Shown: piece after piece, positions 8,479-17,900 of the stretch
Layout of the letters: each line of letters starts with the position of its first letter
How positions within the stretch are numbered: position 1 is the stretch's first letter
Source of the DNA: JBFWNG01 sp050251195
GTDB taxonomy: Bacteria; Bdellovibrionota_B; Oligoflexia; Oligoflexales; Oligoflexaceae
DNA: 64,000 nt
Direction: 5' to 3'
Assembly (NCBI GenBank): GCA_050251195.1
Contig: JBFWNG010000001.1
Coordinates: 62,001 to 126,000, forward strand
The notes under the pieces: generated by a model
Databases searched by the model: none
Told to the model about the DNA's origin: nothing
Seen by the model: only the letters and a program-made list of their open reading frames with translations
Made by a program: the position numbers and the translations under genes

Positions 8479-9279
8479 ATGAATTCTCTACCCACTTACT
8501 TTATATCGCATGGCGGCGGGCCCTGGCCATGGATGGAAGAACTGTCTCGGGGAAAGTACAGTAAACTAGACGTTGCGCTTCGGGCAATGCCACAGGACTT
8601 AGAGGAACAGCCCAAGGCGGTACTCATTATAACGGCACACTGGGAGGAGAAGGAATTTGTGGTAGGCTCTTCGCCCGCACCCGGTATGATTTATGATTAC
8701 GGCGGATTTCCGCCTCACACTTATCAAGTGAAATATGATGCGCCAGGCGCGCCAGAATTGGCGAAAAAAGTTCACGGTCTCCTACAAGAAGCAGGGCTTG
8801 CAAGCCGTCTTGACGCGGAACGGGGCTATGACCACGGAACGTTCGTGCCGCTTGCGGTGATCTTCCCGAAAGCCGATGTTCCGGTTGTTCAGCTCTCAAT
8901 CCGAAAAGACTATGACCCAAAAACTCATATCGCGATGGGTGAGGCACTTGCCTCATTGCGAAACGAAGGTGTTCTCATTATTGGCAGCGGCCTTAGTTAT
9001 CACAATTTGAAACAGTTCGGACCCCAAGCAAGCACGCCTTCGAAGGAGTTTGACGCATGGTTGCAGGACGCGGTCGTAAGATCGGACGCAAATCAGCGCA
9101 TCAACAAGCTGATGGATTGGGTCGCAGCCCCGTCTGCCCGGCTATGTCACCCGCGAGAAGATCATCTCGTCCCGTTGTTCGTCGCGGTGGGGGCGGCCAA
9201 AGCGGAGAAAGCTGTTTGCTGCTACCACGAGGAAGACTTCGCGGGCGGTCTTGCGGTCTCCAGTTTTAGATTTGGGTAG
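8479..9279 (+). CDS. DODA-type class III extradiol dioxygenase (4,5-DOPA dioxygenase family)
   Basis: A 266-residue cytoplasmic enzyme of the YgiD/DODA branch of the LigB superfamily. These cleave catechols such as L-DOPA at the 4,5 bond using a non-haem metal. Visible signatures are 'SHGGGP' with His 11, 'ITAHW' with His 54, 'YDHGTF' with His 119, 'GSGLSYHN' with His 175 and the C-terminal 'HPREDHLVPLFVAVGAA' with His 224 and 229. His 11, 54 and 229 correspond to the metal ligands of the family. I start at ATG 8479, which has AGGAAG/AAAGG upstream, rather than at 8443. The gene stands alone. Its physiological substrate may be another catechol. A different extradiol dioxygenase sits in the cluster at 46002-46892. 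Confidence 0.88.
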   Translation: MNSLPTYFISHGGGPWPWMEELSRGKYSKLDVALRAMPQDLEEQPKAVLIITAHWEEKEFVVGSSPAPGMIYDYGGFPPHTYQVKYDAPGAPELAKKVHGLLQEAGLASRLDAERGYDHGTFVPLAVIFPKADVPVVQLSIRKDYDPKTHIAMGEALASLRNEGVLIIGSGLSYHNLKQFGPQASTPSKEFDAWLQDAVVRSDANQRINKLMDWVAAPSARLCHPREDHLVPLFVAVGAAKAEKAVCCYHEEDFAGGLAVSSFRFG

Positions 9280-9283
9280 AAAA

Positions 9284-9318
9284 AAGCGCTACCGCGGGTG
9301 CGATGGCGCTTCTCTTTT
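9284..9318 (+). terminator. Probable rho-independent terminator, possibly bidirectional
   Basis: AAGCGC at 9284-9289 pairs with GCGCTT at 9306-9311 and is followed by a T-rich TCTCTTTT; A-rich sequence on the left makes it usable from the other side too. It lies between the convergent DODA gene and the lipoprotein gene ending at 9363. The loop is rather long. Confidence 0.45.
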
Positions 9319-9362
9319 AGGTAGATCAATTTCGATTACAAGCATTGACGGCGGCGCAGAAA

Positions 9363-10145
9363 CTACTTAACGAGTAGCGTATTGCCGTTGGAGACTTCAA
9401 CGAGAGTTATATCTACAGCGGCTTTGATTTCTGCAAAGCACGCTTCTGGCGTCGATCCTGCTACAGTAAGGATCAAGATTTCGTCTGTTAGCAGTAGTGC
9501 TTCCGGCTGGCCTAACCCAATGCTCACACCGCCTTGAGCGTTAATCTCTGCAAAGTCAACACAGGAAACGCTTTTAACTTTAGCGAGTTTTTGTTCCATC
9601 TTTTCATTAGAAAATTCCTTGCTGAATTCGCAATCATAGACAGTCTCGGGTGGCGTCGGGCTCGCTTCGTCAAATCCGCCGGAAATTTCGGAGCATGAGG
9701 TGCCTGGAAACGCCTTAACAAGTTTTTGGCTTCCGTCGCTAAAGACATCGCTTGAGAGCACTGCTTCTTGGCTAAGGTTAGCGTAAACAAGCTTAGCTGT
9801 TTCTCCAACGACAGTGATTTTCGATTCTTCGTCAAAAATCTCATCGCCCGCTGTTGGTGCGATAGAACAAGAATTGTCTATCACTTTTTTCCCCGCCATC
9901 TCATCGAAGTAGCTAGCTTGCAAACATGAAATCGCGCCAAGCTTCTTTTCAAGTTCTTCACCGCTGCCTGGAAATACCGCGCCCGTTGCCTGTGCTTCAA
10001 CGTTAAGCTTTTTGTAGAGATGAGCTGATGTCAGATCTGTTAAAGCGATTTGGCTGTTGCCGTTTGTTTTGGATTTAGGGCCGTTGGAACAGCTTACGAT
10101 CATTGCAAGCATGGTGATGGCACCCATTACGTTTGACTTGTTCAT
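9363..10145 (-). CDS. Lipoprotein, unknown function
   Basis: A 260-residue protein with a signal peptide and lipobox IVSC (Cys 19). The mature domain is acidic and has several Cys residues spread as pairs, suggesting a disulfide-bonded periplasmic or surface domain. No family recognised. ATG 10145 has GGAG seven bases upstream, a strong start. The gene diverges from the TIGR02147 regulator gene at 10479; the 333-base gap between them carries repeated TGTTTCC/GGAAACA motifs that could control both. Confidence 0.75.
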   Translation of the reverse strand: MNKSNVMGAITMLAMIVSCSNGPKSKTNGNSQIALTDLTSAHLYKKLNVEAQATGAVFPGSGEELEKKLGAISCLQASYFDEMAGKKVIDNSCSIAPTAGDEIFDEESKITVVGETAKLVYANLSQEAVLSSDVFSDGSQKLVKAFPGTSCSEISGGFDEASPTPPETVYDCEFSKEFSNEKMEQKLAKVKSVSCVDFAEINAQGGVSIGLGQPEALLLTDEILILTVAGSTPEACFAEIKAAVDITLVEVSNGNTLLVK

Positions 10146-10478
10146 TTTGTTTCTCCTTTATTCTGGTTGTTAAAGTCTCTATTTCTTGACCGACGTATTG
10201 TCGATAGCGAGCCGTGTGCAAAAAACGGGCAGTTCTGTTGGCGTTTTCGAACAAACTGTTTCCAAAATAGCCGGGAACGTCTATGTCCTGTAAGATTCGA
10301 ACCTTGGGCGATAAGTCTAATATTAACCATGAATAATCGAATATTCATGACAGGCGCATTATGACTGACTCTTAGTCAATGTTCAATGCAAAATGCCTAA
10401 AAAGAAAACAAAGTGTTTCCAAAATGTGGAAACAATGCTAAATTGGAAACAGATCTTAGCTGAGAGTGAAGAACATCA
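10146..10478. other. 333-base divergent intergenic region
   Basis: No gene is seen. It contains TGTTTCCAAAAT at 10257-10268 and again at 10414-10425, inverted GGAAACA copies at 10428 and 10445, a near-palindrome ATGAATAATCGAATATTCAT around 10329-10348, and on the minus strand a GGTTCGAATC motif resembling a tRNA T-arm around 10300. The tRNA-like part cannot be folded into a full cloverleaf. Confidence 0.5.
10414..10451 (+). promoter_or_regulatory. Palindromic operator candidate TGTTTCC-N7-GGAAACA
   Basis: A perfect 7-7-7 inverted repeat (10414-10420 with 10428-10434) plus an extra half-site GGAAACA at 10445-10451, 28 bases before the start of the TIGR02147 regulator. Another TGTTTCCAAAAT lies at 10257. 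Position and repetition suggest autoregulation. Confidence 0.5.
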
Positions 10479-11267
10479 ATGTACGCCAAAGACCCGGATT
10501 CCTTGATAAACCTTCCTGCCCTCGAATGGATTCGAGAGGAATACCATGCTCGTCGCCATAAGAATCCAAGCTACTCGTTGCGCGCCTTCGCAAAGTTCTT
10601 AGAACTATCGCCCGGAAGGCTGTCGAACTTTCTGGCATCAAAGAGACCGCTCACCAGAAAGACCGGGGAGAGGATTGCAGACAAGCTTGGGTACAATCCT
10701 ACACAAAGGCAAATCTTCCTCGATAAAATTAGAAAGGCTCGGACAGAGTTCGATAAAACTCCTCAGGAGGTGGAGTGGAAGGCCGAGGAGGTTAAGGCGG
10801 ACGTTTTTGAACTCATCGCCAATTGGCATTATTTCGCAATTAGAAATCTCATTAAGACGGAGGGATTTTCTAGTGACCCGAAGGGTATTGCGAAGAGGTT
10901 AGGAATCTCTGTCATTGAGGTGCGAACAGCGATCGATCGTTTGAAACGGCTGGGGCTGGTCGATGAACAAGACGGCGAACTTGCGCTGGCGCAGGATAAC
11001 CTCAAGACATCCACGAGTGATGTAATGGCAACCGCTCTTCGGCAACTCCACCGGCAGCATATGGAAAAAGCCATTGAATCTATGGAAACGGTTGAACGCG
11101 AAAAGAGAGACATTACCGGAATAACAATGGCTATTGATCTAAGTAAGTTAGCGGAGGCTAAAAGGAAAATACAAACCTTTCGAAGGTCCATGTCCGATTT
11201 TTTAGAAGACGGGACGCAGACAGAGGTTTATCATTTAGGAATACAACTTTTTCCATTGAGCATATGA
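10479..11267 (+). CDS. TIGR02147-family (DUF4423) transcriptional regulator
   Basis: A 262-residue protein with an N-terminal helix-turn-helix: 'YSLRAFAKFLELSPGRLSNFLASKRPLT' spans about residues 28-56 (quoted here only as the family hallmark S-LR-FA...LS...LS.FL..KR). It is followed by the DUF4423 region with a second winged-helix-like segment around residues 115-160. This family is common in Fibrobacter and Bdellovibrionota, where most members are uncharacterised presumed DNA-binding proteins. It stands 27 bases upstream of three tandem metalloprotease-like lipoproteins, so it probably regulates them or responds with them. A palindromic site precedes it. The second member in this window is at 58040-58870 and is also followed by exported-protein genes. 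Confidence 0.88.
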   Translation: MYAKDPDSLINLPALEWIREEYHARRHKNPSYSLRAFAKFLELSPGRLSNFLASKRPLTRKTGERIADKLGYNPTQRQIFLDKIRKARTEFDKTPQEVEWKAEEVKADVFELIANWHYFAIRNLIKTEGFSSDPKGIAKRLGISVIEVRTAIDRLKRLGLVDEQDGELALAQDNLKTSTSDVMATALRQLHRQHMEKAIESMETVEREKRDITGITMAIDLSKLAEAKRKIQTFRRSMSDFLEDGTQTEVYHLGIQLFPLSI

Positions 11268-11294
11268 CAGTTTCAAGACAACGAGGAGACGTTG

Positions 11295-12497
11295 ATGCGT
11301 AATATTGCTTGGGTCATATTTTTCTTTATGTTCGCGTGCCGAACCCCCCAAGTTTCTAAGAGCTTGGGTGATGATTTTGCCAACCCGGCCGGGGACAATG
11401 ATCGAGCTTGGTTTCCCGATCCCGCCAGAGAAGTTAACTATTGTGTAAATTTGGCGGCTAATTTTGGTGTCAGTAAAGGAAGAGCCATCGCTTTGATCGA
11501 AGAATCCATCTCGACGTGGAGAGAATACCTGGCGACACGACAGACTATCGCGAAATATTTTAATTCAACGCGATATAAAGTTCAGCCAGTGTGTGGAGAA
11601 AATGTCGATCTCAGATTCGAATTAGGCGCTAGAGACGGTGATTTAGCAAAGATCGTCGAGACCATTAATGGTCCAGCAGGTCAACACGTTCTCGCTGGAA
11701 CTGAGGAAGGCGGATGGTCACAAGGAATAGTGTGGCTCGCATCGGAAAAAAGTCAAACCGCTGACTTCCCTAATTGGTCCTCACATGAAAACGCCGCTTT
11801 GAAGGGCGCGCTCTTGCATCAGCTCGGGCACGTATTGGGCGTCGGACACGTCGAGGGCACGATCATGAGCAAGGAATTCAATTTGCGCTTCCTAAAAACG
11901 CCGGAAGCATTCCTTCCGTTATTAACGTCGATTGATTGGGATATTGCGTTGGCTCGGGCCATCCAATATTCCGGGTCCACGAGCTTCCTCAAGCCGCAGC
12001 ACGAAGGGAAAAGAAAGCTGCTATTCGAAAAAATCGCAGGCACTGCACCGGCGGGTCCTGTGACAAGTCGTCTTGAAATATCAAATGTTAACGAAATTAC
12101 TCTCACTCTAGCGGACGGTGTCAAGACGGTCTCGCGTAAATTCATGACTCCCAAACTAAAACGCAAGCAGTTGGAAAGCGGCTTCACTGTATATGCGAAG
12201 AGCCTTGCGGATTTGAAAACTAAAGCGCCAAACCTGAAGGTAGAAGATGTTGCGTTCGATCCAGTGGCGAAAAAGGCGTCTGACAATAATTTTGGTACGG
12301 AAGTGGCTAAGCTTGATCAAGTCCCAACTGCGGTGAAAATGGTACTAGAGATAAACAGCACTTTCCTGACGGGATCACCCATTGTTGTATACTACGAACT
12401 GGATGGCAAGAGGTACGAGGTCTTTCGAGCTCCGACATCTTGGGACCGACTTGAGCCTACACTTCATCCCTTTCGAAATGGCATTATGATGGATTGA
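11295..12497 (+). CDS. Matrixin-like lipoprotein with inactivated catalytic site (HQxxH)
   Basis: A 400-residue protein with a short signal peptide and lipobox MFAC. It shares the layout of the next two genes: '...P-REV-YCV', a helix with 'STWREYL', a metzincin-type zinc site and a ~200-residue C-terminal beta domain. The zinc motif reads H175-Q176-L-G-H179-x5-H185 followed by the Met-turn 'GTIMS'. Codon 176 is CAG, so the catalytic Glu of HExxHxxGxxH is Gln, while all three His ligands remain. It therefore should bind zinc but not hydrolyse peptides. ATG 11295 has GAGGAG six bases upstream. It is the first of three tandem paralogues and the most divergent one. It may act as a decoy, inhibitor or binding protein. 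Confidence 0.85.
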   Translation: MRNIAWVIFFFMFACRTPQVSKSLGDDFANPAGDNDRAWFPDPAREVNYCVNLAANFGVSKGRAIALIEESISTWREYLATRQTIAKYFNSTRYKVQPVCGENVDLRFELGARDGDLAKIVETINGPAGQHVLAGTEEGGWSQGIVWLASEKSQTADFPNWSSHENAALKGALLHQLGHVLGVGHVEGTIMSKEFNLRFLKTPEAFLPLLTSIDWDIALARAIQYSGSTSFLKPQHEGKRKLLFEKIAGTAPAGPVTSRLEISNVNEITLTLADGVKTVSRKFMTPKLKRKQLESGFTVYAKSLADLKTKAPNLKVEDVAFDPVAKKASDNNFGTEVAKLDQVPTAVKMVLEINSTFLTGSPIVVYYELDGKRYEVFRAPTSWDRLEPTLHPFRNGIMMD

Positions 12498-12502
12498 TAT
12501 TC

Positions 12503-13723
12503 ATGCATTTTATTACTCCTCTGGTAATGATGATCGTGTGTTTCGTTGCAGCTTGCAAAGAGCGGTCGCAATCGTCCGGTGTTTTTCACGAGTCGACGAA
12601 TCTTGATAGTGAATCCGCTTATTTCGGAGACCCTACAAGAATGGTTACCTATTGTGTTGCCCTGTCACCGACTTTTGGACTGACAGAGGAACGGTTCGAT
12701 GAACTCCTTAAGGAGTCGTTAGATGCTTGGAAAGACTATCTCGCCGCAAGAACATGGGGTAACCAAAGTAAAGTTTTAAAGATCAATTCATTCAGATACC
12801 AAAAAGGCCCTTGTGCGAATGCGGACCTGCTGTTTATTCTTGGTCAATTTGAAAACCCGGTGGCGAAGAGTATCGCATGTGGGCACCAGGCGCCGGGCGC
12901 GGCTTTTAAAATCGAAAATAAGATTGCTGAACGATGGTCGCGTGCCACTATCTGGTTGAGTAACGAGCTTACATTGAAGGAAGATCTTCAAACACACTGT
13001 GCTCAAAGTATGCTGTCCGAAATTCCGGACCATTTCCCTGATTGGAATGCGATGGATAATCTGCCCTTTAAGGCGGTGTTGATGCACGAGTTAGGACACG
13101 TCTTAGGTTTTCGTCATGTTGAAGGAACTCTGATGTCCGAGAATATTTCCCGGTTTGTAAAAGACCCTGCCGACCACAAGTTGGAGTTGTCGAACATTGA
13201 TTGGCAAAGAGTTCTGCTCAGTTTTGAAAATAGAGACAACTTATCGAGGGATCTGCCTGTCGAAACGGAAGCGGCAAGAGAGGCGCTCTTTCGCAAAGTT
13301 GCCGGATATGGACCTGGCGGAAAATTGACTAGCCGCCTAAGTATCAAAGACGGTATCTTCTCTCTCGCTCTTATTTCCCCGGGTGAAGAGGTTTGGCTTC
13401 CTTTCAAACCCGCAGGATATTCTAATGAGGGACTGAATGCCTTTTCTTTTCAATTTCGTATGGCTGAAGGGCCCGTGGTATGGCCGATCGTGGCAGACGC
13501 TCCTTGGGATGTTGGCCCAATAGAGGGGCATTATCTCACTCTTGCTATAAACACCCAACAAAGACAACGAGCCAGGATCGACGGAACAGACGTGATCGTG
13601 ACCCTGTCGACCAATCCCTCGAATATCGAAACCTCATATTATGTTTTCTATGAGGATCCCGAAACCTTTGATGAAATTCCGTTATTTATCGCCAAGACAT
13701 TAAGAGAAACAGCCCCCCAGTGA
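12503..13723 (+). CDS. Matrixin-like metalloprotease lipoprotein
   Basis: A 406-residue protein with lipobox VAAC, then 'KERSQSS', the same post-lipobox sequence as its downstream neighbour. The zinc site HELGHVLGFRH (His 195, Glu 196, His 199, His 205) with Met-turn 'GTLMS' is a complete metzincin signature of the matrixin type. Conserved Cys pairs ('YCV', 'GPCANADL', 'ACGHQAPG') probably form disulfides. The C-terminal ~180 residues are beta-rich and end 'YYVFYEDPETFDEIPLFIAKTLRE', nearly shared with the next gene. ATG 12503 begins the signal peptide; an in-frame TTG at 12494 overlapping the previous stop is an alternative. Predicted active envelope protease, a product of tandem duplication. 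Confidence 0.85.
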   Translation: MHFITPLVMMIVCFVAACKERSQSSGVFHESTNLDSESAYFGDPTRMVTYCVALSPTFGLTEERFDELLKESLDAWKDYLAARTWGNQSKVLKINSFRYQKGPCANADLLFILGQFENPVAKSIACGHQAPGAAFKIENKIAERWSRATIWLSNELTLKEDLQTHCAQSMLSEIPDHFPDWNAMDNLPFKAVLMHELGHVLGFRHVEGTLMSENISRFVKDPADHKLELSNIDWQRVLLSFENRDNLSRDLPVETEAAREALFRKVAGYGPGGKLTSRLSIKDGIFSLALISPGEEVWLPFKPAGYSNEGLNAFSFQFRMAEGPVVWPIVADAPWDVGPIEGHYLTLAINTQQRQRARIDGTDVIVTLSTNPSNIETSYYVFYEDPETFDEIPLFIAKTLRETAPQ

Positions 13724-13739
13724 GCCTAAGGAGAACCGT

Positions 13740-14972
13740 ATGAGATACACCGATTTAATCCTTTTTCTCCTTTTTATCGCCGTTGGGAGCTGCAAAGAAC
13801 GATCGCAAAGCTCGCACATCCTGGAAGAATCGACGGGCCTCAATGAGGAATCTGCTTACTTTGCAGACTTTAAAAGAACGGTGGGTTACTGCGTATCCCG
13901 TTCACCGACCTTTGGCGTTACGGAGGAACAGTTCGACGTCATGCTGAAAGAGACCTTGGCCACCTGGAAGAATTACCTCACCGAGAGGACGTATCTTCAA
14001 AATTGGCTTGGCAACAATATGGTCCTGAGAATTAACTCATTTACGTACGAGAAGCGTCCTTGCGGCACCGCTGACCTTCTGTTTGTTCTGGGTGGATTGG
14101 ATCGATCCGAAGCAAGAAACATGGCATGTGGACATGGCGCGCCCGGAGCTACGTACAGAATCGAAAACAAGATAGCAGAGCGATGGGCTCGTGCCATGAT
14201 TTGGTTAAGCAACGATCGGACATTAAAACGAGATCTTCAAGCAGATTGTGCTGAAAGTTCGTTCATAGAAACCCCTGAGAATTTTCCAGACTGGAAAGCG
14301 GAGAATAATCTCAACCTGAGAGCGGTGTTAACGCACGAATTGGGGCACGTTCTTGGCTTTCGGCATATGGACGGAACCATTATGTCGGAAACTATTTCTA
14401 GGCTCATGCTCGACCCGGTAGCGAACAAGCTTGAGTTGTCACACATTGATTGGCAAAGAGTCCTCCTCAGTCTTGAAAATCGAGAGACATTTTCGAAAGA
14501 GCTGTCCACCGAAACTGAAGAGGCAAGAGCCGCATTTTTTCGTAAGGTCGTGGGGCAAGAACCTGGCGGGAAAGTGACAAGCCGCCTGAAAATCAAAGAC
14601 AGCGATATATCGATCGCACTTATTTCGGGAGGTCAAGAATTTTGGCTTCCGTTGAAGCTTGTAGGGCAGGAGCAGGACGGTCCCAATATTTTCGCTTTTC
14701 GATTCCGCATTGAGGAGGTTGGGGTAGTTTGGCCCGCCTTGGCTAATGTTCCATGGGGCGAGGACGAACCGAGAGAGGGTCTTATCTTGGGCCTATCGCT
14801 TCAACCTCAGAAAAAATACAAGATTCGCATCGAAGGGACGGATGCTGTCATCACTGTCTCGATTAATCCTCCCGGTGTCGAGACACCATACTATATTTAC
14901 TACGAGGATCCAGATACCTTTGACGAGATTCCTTTGTTTATTGCAAAGACGTTACGGGAACAATTTCAATGA
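13740..14972 (+). CDS. Matrixin-like metalloprotease lipoprotein (third tandem copy)
   Basis: A 410-residue lipoprotein (lipobox VGSC) closely related to the preceding gene over its full length. HELGHVLGFRH places His 199, Glu 200, His 203 and His 209; the Met-turn is 'GTIMS'. AAGGAGA lies eight bases before ATG 13740. The shared C-terminal domain has no family I recognise; it could mediate substrate or surface binding. The gap to the previous gene is 16 bases, so all three proteases and the TIGR02147 regulator are probably one transcript. It converges on the giant lipoprotein gene with only five bases between stops. Confidence 0.87.
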   Translation: MRYTDLILFLLFIAVGSCKERSQSSHILEESTGLNEESAYFADFKRTVGYCVSRSPTFGVTEEQFDVMLKETLATWKNYLTERTYLQNWLGNNMVLRINSFTYEKRPCGTADLLFVLGGLDRSEARNMACGHGAPGATYRIENKIAERWARAMIWLSNDRTLKRDLQADCAESSFIETPENFPDWKAENNLNLRAVLTHELGHVLGFRHMDGTIMSETISRLMLDPVANKLELSHIDWQRVLLSLENRETFSKELSTETEEARAAFFRKVVGQEPGGKVTSRLKIKDSDISIALISGGQEFWLPLKLVGQEQDGPNIFAFRFRIEEVGVVWPALANVPWGEDEPREGLILGLSLQPQKKYKIRIEGTDAVITVSINPPGVETPYYIYYEDPDTFDEIPLFIAKTLREQFQ

Positions 14973-14977
14973 TCGGC

Positions 14978-17900
14978 CTACCAAGCGCAGCGCCCGTTTT
15001 GTGACGACGAAGTATCTTCAGGTTCGGAAGAGTTAGAGAACTTGAATCGGCCCGATTCCGCCTCTGACTGGATCGAACCACCTAATTTCACCGCATAGAG
15101 ACCAGTCGAGTTTTCCTCATAGATCGAACCATAGTCGATTGTATATCCACCGGATTGCATGATACCGCCGCGGAACAGATCAAACTTGGTATAACCCGTT
15201 GTCGAGCCGCCGCTAGAGACGTTGTAGAAGGTCATTCCGTACCAGTATCCGTCCATACCGTCGTCAAGGCCGACCCAGTTGTCAAATGTTTGGTTGCTCG
15301 ATCTTTCGCCGTTGCTACCGACCATATCGTATGCGCCATACCGCGATTGGCAGTTGACGCTCGTGCCGGTCGTGCTGGCGGATCCGCCCCCGGAGTTGCA
15401 GGTGGATGTTTCCAAAGATCTGACGTTGCTGCCGACAAGGCTTGGACGTGCTTCGTTGATGTCAATATCGCCGTCTTGGTCCGTGTCTCCCCAGTCAGCG
15501 GCTTTGATCCATTCAGAAGCGCTTGGTAAATAAAGGCGATACGCGTAGGTTCCGGCTGTAAAGCTCGAGTTGCGACATGCTTTCCAGCTATCCCCCTGGG
15601 TAGGGCCGCGATGCTGGTCGCCGCTGTCAATGCCGGTCTCGGATTTGAGCACGGTGGTGGTGGAGTTGGAGCCGCAAGTGCTATCAAACGTGCCTGGATT
15701 TTGTAGCCACTTGTCGTGACAAGTCGCCGCGGACGAAACCCAACCGCCATTTCCGTCCTGTTGATTTGGATAGGCGGCTTCCGCTACACCGCCGTCATCA
15801 GAACCCGAGTTTGGAGCAGGCTCGTATTTATAGATGTAGAAATCGTGATCTAAACCTGATTTGTCCATCGGGACATGAACCATGACTTGAGGTACGGTCC
15901 TTGATTCTTGATATCCTTTGTCCACCAGCAGAACCGCTGCTCTCCTCATACGGTCTTCAAGCCGGAACGTCGATGTTTGACCCGTTTGTAATGCTCCCGC
16001 AAAATAGGGTGATCGGTGCCTTTGAACTTTCGGCGTCATAGTATTGCCTTGGGCGTCTTTCGCAACCACCATGTAGTAGTAGGCTTGCGTTGTGGAGAAC
16101 CCCGTTCCAGACGTGGTGCTATCGGTAAATGTGCAGTTTGCCGGTGCCGCGCTGGTACAGTTTGATATAGTCGCAATGGGTGTGTGCACGCGTACGTTGG
16201 AACTGTTCACGGCTAGCGGATCGAGTGGCACATCGGCACCGTAGGGGTTTGTACCGCCGCTGAGCGCCCATGTTGTCGCGAAGCGAATGCTTTTCTTTGT
16301 CGGTTCAACGAAGCGATAAACCTCGTAACTGAAGTTATCCAAAGTTGATGTTGTTGAACACGCTGCGTTGGTACAATAGGTCTTCGCCCATGGGCGCCAG
16401 GATATTGCGACGTTGCCTTCCGCCACGGAATCCGTGAGGTTGCCTGTTACGTTGATTTGCACGGTCTCAGGTCTCGTATCGCCTATAAACCTGTTTTCGG
16501 GAACTGTCCAAGTCGACGCGGCACCCGACATATCGGTACTGAGGTAAACGGGCTCTTTGGGTACGGCAAGATCGCTCAGAGCGGGCATACTTGATTTCCT
16601 GAATGCGACGCAGCGAAATCCTGAAGTATTGGACGTTGAAATCGTTTTCCAGGTGTCGTTTTCGGGACCATACTGCTGCCAAGCGGCGTTTGATGGTGCT
16701 ACAGAGTTGTTGCCCATTCTAAGTGCAAAGGAAGAAGCGCTGGAAAGATAATTGAACCTGCGCACAACGCCGTCTATTCCGTTGAAAGTCCGAGCGACAG
16801 TTGGTCTGTAACCTAGCCGCGCTTCACCTACGGCAATGGTGTAGTTAACGCCAACTTCATCCACCCATTCTCCTCGGTTGCCCGCGACGTCATATACGTC
16901 CAGGTGTGCCTTACAGTTGGCCCGAGAACCGGTATTTACAGCCGCGCCCGTCGAGTTGCATTCAGCTCCGGTGTCGGTGGTATACTTGGTCCATAAGCTC
17001 GAATAAGTATTGGATGAGGAGGCCTTTGCGGCTCGTACCCATTCCTCTCGCGTGGGAAGTCGCATCGCGAACGTGGCCGTTGACGAGTTGCGGCAGGACC
17101 ACCAAGCGGCAGGATAATTATAGTCAGCAGAGACTGCATTAGCCAGGCTTTCTACTGTCGAACTAGAAACCTTGGTACCACAACTACTGTGTGCCGCATT
17201 GCCATTGACGTGGAATTCATATTCGCATTGCTTCTTGTTGGCTTCGGACGTGGTAACGGTATCGGTTGTGTTAGCCACCCCCCCAGCAAAATGAGCTTCG
17301 TACTGCATAATGTAGTAATCATATGCAAGACCGGAAACTGCCTTTGGAACAAGCACATAGCCGGTTGGAGGTTGAATCTGTTTTGTCCAAGTCACGGTGG
17401 TCGCTGAAGCTTCCAATTGATAGTTGCCGGCAAGGTCACGACCAATAACACACAGACGGAACAGACCATCAGCGAGGCTCGAGATGTCGTCAGTAATATC
17501 TGTGCTGACGTCGCGCTCCGCGCTATATCCTGTTGTTACGGAGCAGCTTGTGCTTGCATCCAACCCTACCTTATATTTGTAAGCGGTGACACCGGTTCCC
17601 AAAACATCAATATTGAGCACCGTCGTGCCGTTGGTCCCCGTAGGCTGGCCCGAAATCGTTGCTGTTGGAGCAACAGTATCCCAAACCATGGTTACGTCGT
17701 CTGTCGCCGAGTTGCCTGCTGCATCCGTCGCAGTAAGTCGGATAACATAGGAACCGTCAGTATTGGCGCTAACGCTTGTGTCTTCGCTGGTAGCCGCAGT
17801 GAATGTGACGGTGCCTGGGCCGGAGACCTTGGTCCATGCGAAGGTTGCAGCACCAGATGTCGTTGCATTGATGGCAGTGGAAGTTCTGATAGTTAAATCC

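Noticed and set aside
10283..10365. tRNA gene on the minus strand (GGTTCGAATC T-arm-like motif, CCTGT/ACAGG pairing)
   Set aside because: The T-stem has mismatches and no D-arm or anticodon arm can be folded; at most a decayed tRNA or chance match.
15155..15750. Open frames of 80-170 codons antisense or out of frame within the giant gene
   Set aside because: They lie within the strongly repeat-coded giant gene, have no ribosome binding sites and show Ser/Arg/Thr/Pro-rich composition typical of shadow frames.
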